Shown here: positions 60,531 through 64,000 of the stretch, in pieces
Layout of the letters: every line of letters begins with the position of its first letter
Numbering within the stretch: position 1 is the stretch's first letter
NCBI GenBank assembly: GCA_963702835.1
Contig: OY969762.1
Span: 2,852,001-2,916,000, forward strand
Direction: 5' to 3'
Origin: JAFGAV01 sp041479055
GTDB taxonomy: Bacteria > Acidobacteriota > Aminicenantia > Aminicenantales > JAFGAV01
Length of the DNA stretch: 64,000 nt
Program-made: the position numbers and the translations under genes
Notes under the pieces: model-generated
Databases searched by the model: none
Seen by the model: only the letters and a program-made list of their open reading frames with translations
What the model was told of the DNA's origin: nothing

Positions 60531-61571
60531 ATGTACCTCTTAGCCATCGAAACATCCTGCGATGAGACTTCGGCCGCCGTGCTGGACGGCCCGTCATCCA
60601 TCCTGAGCAACATCGTCCAGTCCCAGGACGCACTCCACGCTCCCTACGGCGGAGTGGTTCCCGAACTGGCTTCGCGGCAGCACCTGGAGTCGATTACCTG
60701 GGTCGTCGAGGAAGCCCTGGAGCAAGCCAAGGTCAGCCTGCCCCTCCTTGATATTTACGCCGTAACCCAGGGGCCGGGACTCATCGGCTCACTCCTGGTC
60801 GGCTTATCCTTCGCCAAGGGCCTGGCCTACTACTTCCGGAAACCTCTTCTGGGCATCGATCATCTCGAGGCCCATATCGAAGCCGCCATCCTGGAAAATT
60901 CGGGGATTTCCTATCCAGCTCTGGCCGCGGTTGTGTCGGGCGGTCATACCTCGCTCTATTTTCTGGAGCGCGAGCTTGAATACAGGCTCCTCGGCCGCAC
61001 CCGAGATGACGCGGCCGGAGAGGCCCTGGACAAGGTGGCCAAGTTCCTCGGCTTGGGCTATCCCGGCGGCCCGGTCATCGAGAGAATGGCCGCCGGCGGC
61101 AACGCCCGGGCTTTCGCCTTTTCTTCTCCTCAGATGAGCGACCGGAGCCTGGATTTCAGCTTCAGCGGCCTCAAGACTGCGGCTCTGCGCTGGGTCAGGG
61201 AAGAGAGCTTGGCCGCGGATCATCCGCGGCTCGCGGATTTCCTGGCCAGCTTCGAACAGGCCGTGGTGCGCAGCATCCTGGACAACATGGAGCGGGCCGT
61301 CTCCCTCCACCGTCCGCTGACCTTGCTCCTGGCCGGCGGCGTGGCCCGCAACAAGCGCCTGCGGCAGGAATTCGAGGCCTTCGCCCGGAAGCAGGGGTTG
61401 AGCTTTTTCATCCCCTCGCCCAAGCTGTGCACGGATAACGCCGGCATGGTGGGGGCCCTGGCCTGGAAGCGTTATGAGCGGCGGGGCGGCGGGGAGCTTG
61501 ATTTCCGGATGAACGCCTATCCCCGGTTCATCGTGCCGACGGAACAACTTCGAAAAAAAACGGCTCGATGA
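60531..61571 (+). CDS. tsaD: tRNA N6-adenosine threonylcarbamoyltransferase TsaD
   Basis: TsaD, 346 residues, transfers threonylcarbamoyl to A37 of ANN-decoding tRNAs together with TsaB/TsaE. AIETSCDETSAAVLDG opens the ASKHA fold, GIDHLEAHIEAA has the metal-binding HxxxH, and VSGGHTSLYFL, GRTRDDAAGEALDKVAKFLGLGYPGGP and SPKLCTDNAGMVGALAW complete it. Only the last hydrophilic residues differ from standard length. Confidence 0.96.
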   Translation: MYLLAIETSCDETSAAVLDGPSSILSNIVQSQDALHAPYGGVVPELASRQHLESITWVVEEALEQAKVSLPLLDIYAVTQGPGLIGSLLVGLSFAKGLAYYFRKPLLGIDHLEAHIEAAILENSGISYPALAAVVSGGHTSLYFLERELEYRLLGRTRDDAAGEALDKVAKFLGLGYPGGPVIERMAAGGNARAFAFSSPQMSDRSLDFSFSGLKTAALRWVREESLAADHPRLADFLASFEQAVVRSILDNMERAVSLHRPLTLLLAGGVARNKRLRQEFEAFARKQGLSFFIPSPKLCTDNAGMVGALAWKRYERRGGGELDFRMNAYPRFIVPTEQLRKKTAR

Positions 61572-61639
61572 GCATGCATATTCTGGTCCATTCCGGCCAC
61601 AAGGACATATAATGAAACGCCGGCGTCGCTTCGCTCCGA

Positions 61640-61680
61640 CAAGTGGCCATTTTGAACAAGAATCGGTGGCCGGATTAGCC
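61640..61680. repeat. tandem GTGGCC-type subterminal repeats, possible IS remnant
   Basis: GTGGCCATTTTGAAC (61643-61657) and GGTGGCCGGATTAGC (61666-61680) are spaced like the multiple end repeats seen at IS21-type element termini. The 397 bases from tsaD to the transposase otherwise hold no convincing gene; a 61-codon frame at 61612 (RRRRFAPTSGHFEQES) looks like the common read-through of such ends. Confidence 0.35.
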
Positions 61681-61968
61681 AGAATGCGCATCCACGCCAA
61701 CGATGATCCTGCGCACGTCCTATCTTCCCATAATTTGTCGTCACCTCCGATGCCCATATGGCTCCTTCCTCCTCGGATTGCTGTTGGGGAGGCATAGAGC
61801 CCGGTTGTGCTGTTCCCTTGCGTTTCCTATTTTCACTGCCAAGCGTCAACGCCGGTTGACGTTTTCTGGACTTGATTCGCCCTTCCGGGCCGGGACTCTT
61901 ACCGTTCTTTCAGGGAGACGTGGTCATATCCGTGGCGATGGCCCATTTCTTGAGGCTCTTCTCCCGCC

Positions 61969-63097
61969 ATGGCGGGAGTCTATCGTCCCCGGCATCCGGA
62001 GCGGACCGTTCTTTATCTGGTGTTGTTCCACTACTTCGAGCGGTTCCTGGCCGAGTATGAGAGCCGGTTCGAGAAGGGATACGGGTTCCTCCGGCCGGTC
62101 GTCAAGGAAGTCGTGGAGCGCTACCTGGACTGCGGCAAGCCGCGCTGCGGGTTCGCCCGCATCCGCTGTCCCGACTGTGGGGAGGAGCGGCTCCTGATGT
62201 TTTCCTGCCGGACAAGAGGATTCTGCCCGTCCTGTCATGCCGAGCGCCTTGAGGAATGGGGCGAGTGGATGCGGGAGACACTCCTCCTGGATGTCCCCCA
62301 CCGCCAGGTGGTTTTCACCGTCCCAGATGCGGCGGGTCTTCTTCAAGTACAAGCGCTGCCTCCTGGGGGAGCTCTGGCGGGCGGCCCTCCGGGCCCTGAT
62401 CCGATATTTCGAGGTTGTGACCGGGAGCGCGCTTACGCCCGGAGTCATCGCGGCCATCCAGACCTTCGGGGATCGCATCAATTTTCACCCCCACCTGCAT
62501 TTTCTGGTGACCGAGGGCGGAAGGGACAAGGCGGGCCTCTTCCATAGCCGGGTACGGGCCATGACCAAGCCCGAATCCGAACGGGTCGGCAAATATATGA
62601 TCCGGCCGCTCCTTTCCCTGGAACGACTCTCCCTCGATGAAAGGGAAGACCAGGTCGGCTACCAGCATGGCGAAGACAGCGCCAAGCAGGAGAGGATGGA
62701 TTACCTGGAGTTCATTGCCCGGGTCACCTCCCATATCCCCGACAAGGGCCAGGTCATGGTCCGGTATTACGGCCTCTATGCCAACGCCCACCGGGGGAAG
62801 GTCCGGAAGGCGAGCTTGACGGCTTTTTCTCTCCGGATTGTGGAGGACGAACTCCGACGCGTCCTTTCCAAGGGCTGGGCGGCCATGATCCGGAAGGTCT
62901 ACGAGGTTGACCCGATGCTCTGCCCCCGCTGCAGCGGCGCGATGAAGGTCATCGCTTTCATCACGGAGCATCCCGTTGTGGACCGGATCATTGACCACTT
63001 GAAGCTGACATTCGTGGCGGACAGGCCGCCGCCCCCTCAGGTCGCTTATCAGGAAGTTTTGATGGCCGCTAAGACTTCGATCGAATATTTCTCATAA
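61969..63097 (+). pseudogene. IS91-family (rolling-circle) transposase, one frameshift
   Basis: Transposase of about 376 residues over two frames. N-terminal zinc-binding domain of the IS91 type: CGKPRCGFARIRCPDCGEERLLMFSCRTRGFCPSCH. After HRQVVFTVP the frame shifts at about 62322 and resumes MRRVFFKYKRCLLGELWRAA. The HUH motif is HPHLHFLV within INFHPHLHFLVTEGG; a tyrosine-bearing stretch RYYGLYANAHRGK follows, and CPRCSGAMKVIAF is a second zinc site. Adding one C restores the frame, so the copy may be alive or freshly broken. Ends of the element could not be fixed; target signatures (GAAC/CAAG) were not identified with certainty. Confidence 0.85.
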
Positions 63098-63193
63098 AGC
63101 TCTTTTATGCCGGAGGGGGAGGTCCGGGTGATTTTCGCTCATCGGGCACCGCGGACGGCTGCCGGGGCGCCCTTCCCCGTACTCAAGCCGTCC

Positions 63194-63222
63194 TTGACAG
63201 GTTCTGAGGTCCGACGTATGCT
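63194..63222 (+). promoter_or_regulatory. possible promoter for the secreted protein at 63437
   Basis: TTGACA (63194-63199), 17-base spacer, TATGCT (63217-63222), about 210 bases upstream of the next start codon. The 339-base gap (63098-63436) has no gene; its right part is AT-rich. Confidence 0.4.
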
Positions 63223-63436
63223 TCCTCACGATGGTTGGATGGGATCATCGAGACGCAACTGTGTCCGCAGGCAGGCGCTGCCGAAAAGCAATTTCCTATA
63301 GAATAAATGGGGAAGGGTCCCTTGGGAGAAAAAAGTATATAGCCGATTCGGGGGATATAGGCACTGCCGCAAAAAACGGTATCCTCTCTGACCCGGAAAA
63401 GATTGATATATCTATTCAAGACGGGAGGTTGGAGAA

Positions 63437-64000
63437 ATGAAAACCAAGGCAATTCTACTGGGAATGGTCATATTCGCTTTGTGCCAGCCGGCCGATGCCG
63501 ACTGGCGTATAGATCAGTCGAAATATCTGAGATTTCTGAGAACGACCGGTTATACCGGCAACGTTGCGGAGCAGGGACCCTGCAAATACGCGACCCAGAT
63601 TGAATGTCAAAATGCGATCAAGGAGTATGCCCGGCAGATGGGCGATTCTTACTTCGCGAGTATGGCGGAGTGCGTGAAATGCGGCGGTTCCGGCGGAAAC
63701 TCTGGAGGTAGTCCGGAGCAGCAGATGGCGCAGGGCTTAGTCGATGCCTTCATTAATTTAATTTTTTCGCCGGAACGTGATACGTCCCGCCAGGACGAGA
63801 TCGAAATGCAGAATGCGATCAAGCGCCAGCAGGAAGAGGAGCAAAAAAAGCAGGCGGCCATGCAAGCGGCCAATCAAGCATGGATTGATCTTCAAAATAT
63901 TGAAAAAGAAAAAAGAACGTTCGATGACAATAAAAAACTGGCGGCGGGAGAAGACCTTCTGGCAAAGATGGGAACTATCAACAGCGGCGAACTTAAATTA
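63437..64000 (+). CDS. secreted coiled-coil protein (partial, runs off window)
   Basis: Frame open to the right edge; 188 residues visible. GGAGG/GGAGAA ribosome binding sequence precedes the ATG. Signal peptide MKTKAILLGMVIFALCQ, probable cleavage near ADA. Then Cys residues (GPCKYATQIECQ and ECVKCGG), a Gly/Ser-rich spacer and a Lys/Gln-rich coiled coil from about residue 115 (ERDTSRQDEIEMQNAIKRQQEEEQKKQ). Codon use is AT-richer than the core genes, consistent with import beside the IS91-type element. No family is recognised. Confidence 0.75.
   Translation, partial: MKTKAILLGMVIFALCQPADADWRIDQSKYLRFLRTTGYTGNVAEQGPCKYATQIECQNAIKEYARQMGDSYFASMAECVKCGGSGGNSGGSPEQQMAQGLVDAFINLIFSPERDTSRQDEIEMQNAIKRQQEEEQKKQAAMQAANQAWIDLQNIEKEKRTFDDNKKLAAGEDLLAKMGTINSGELKL

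Noticed and set aside
61612..61797. Small protein frame upstream of the transposase
   Set aside because: Matches the common read-through of IS termini, with no ribosome binding site.

Overview
The window is a GC-rich bacterial chromosome segment, about 60% GC by eye and denser in accessory genes towards the right end. It comes from a Gram-negative-type cell: a LolA-like lipoprotein carrier, lipoboxes, peptidoglycan genes (murA, murB, an AMIN/amidase_3 amidase), a Tat component and several secreted TPR proteins. Two adjacent GWxTD-domain proteins, an aldehyde:ferredoxin oxidoreductase and a zinc-ribbon/kinase/TPR regulator suggest the Acidobacteriota neighbourhood, possibly an anaerobic lineage such as Candidatus Aminicenantes. 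That placement is inference from gene content only.

Layout. 1-4.4 kb (+): ribosome and NAD block (tail of probable rplU, rpmA, obgE, nadD, rsfS, rlmH, a DksA-type zinc finger protein, comF). 4.4-11 kb (-): hsp20 with its own promoter and terminator, rsmI, nadE with a separate amidohydrolase subunit gene, ligA (one frameshift), a secreted TPR protein. 11-15.3 kb: murB (+) against a minus block of a DUF2520-type protein, a YacP-like NYN protein, an internally deleted metallo-beta-lactamase gene, a HIT protein and murA. 15.3-21.8 kb (-): aldehyde:ferredoxin oxidoreductase (frameshifted), a Cys/Met-type PLP enzyme, homoserine dehydrogenase and a mitochondrial-type citrate synthase. 21.9-30.1 kb (+): lemA/htpX-like pair, tRNA-Asp, tandem small repeats, a large protein kinase, tmRNA, amidase, GerMN protein, der. 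30.1-35.3 kb (+): TPR lipoprotein and the translation block rplM-rpsI-rpsB-tsf-pyrH-frr. 35.4-38.2 kb (-): ECF sigma factor, anti-sigma factor, polymer-forming membrane protein, lolA. 38.4-42.3 kb (+): sodium:solute symporter, DUF374 acyltransferase, TPR protein, lactonase-like hydrolase. 42.3-46.9 kb (-): subtilase, Tat-exported aldo/keto reductase, AMMECR1 protein, an unknown protein, a methyltransferase. 47-54 kb: MBL hydrolase/xerD-like (+), an unknown protein and a baeRF-like protein (-), tRNA-Leu and the GWxTD pair (+). 54-59.2 kb (-): tightly packed secA-like (two frameshifts), tatA, coiled-coil methyltransferase and ROK genes. 59.3-61.6 kb (+): mtnA, tsaD. 61.6-64 kb: IS91-type transposase (frameshifted) and the start of a secreted coiled-coil protein that runs off the window.

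Two things run through the window. First, intergenic DNA holds several structured repeats: 86-88 bp elements with CCGAAGACRCC inverted ends (at 23.6 and 35.3 kb), and longer inverted-end elements made of serial small hairpins (7.5, 15.4 and 30.1 kb, with a homologous hairpin string at 60.4 kb). Second, four otherwise well-conserved reading frames (ligA, the oxidoreductase, secA twice, the transposase) are each broken by what looks like loss of one base. That pattern points to assembly or sequencing indels as readily as to real gene decay. No CRISPR array, rRNA operon or prophage is visible.
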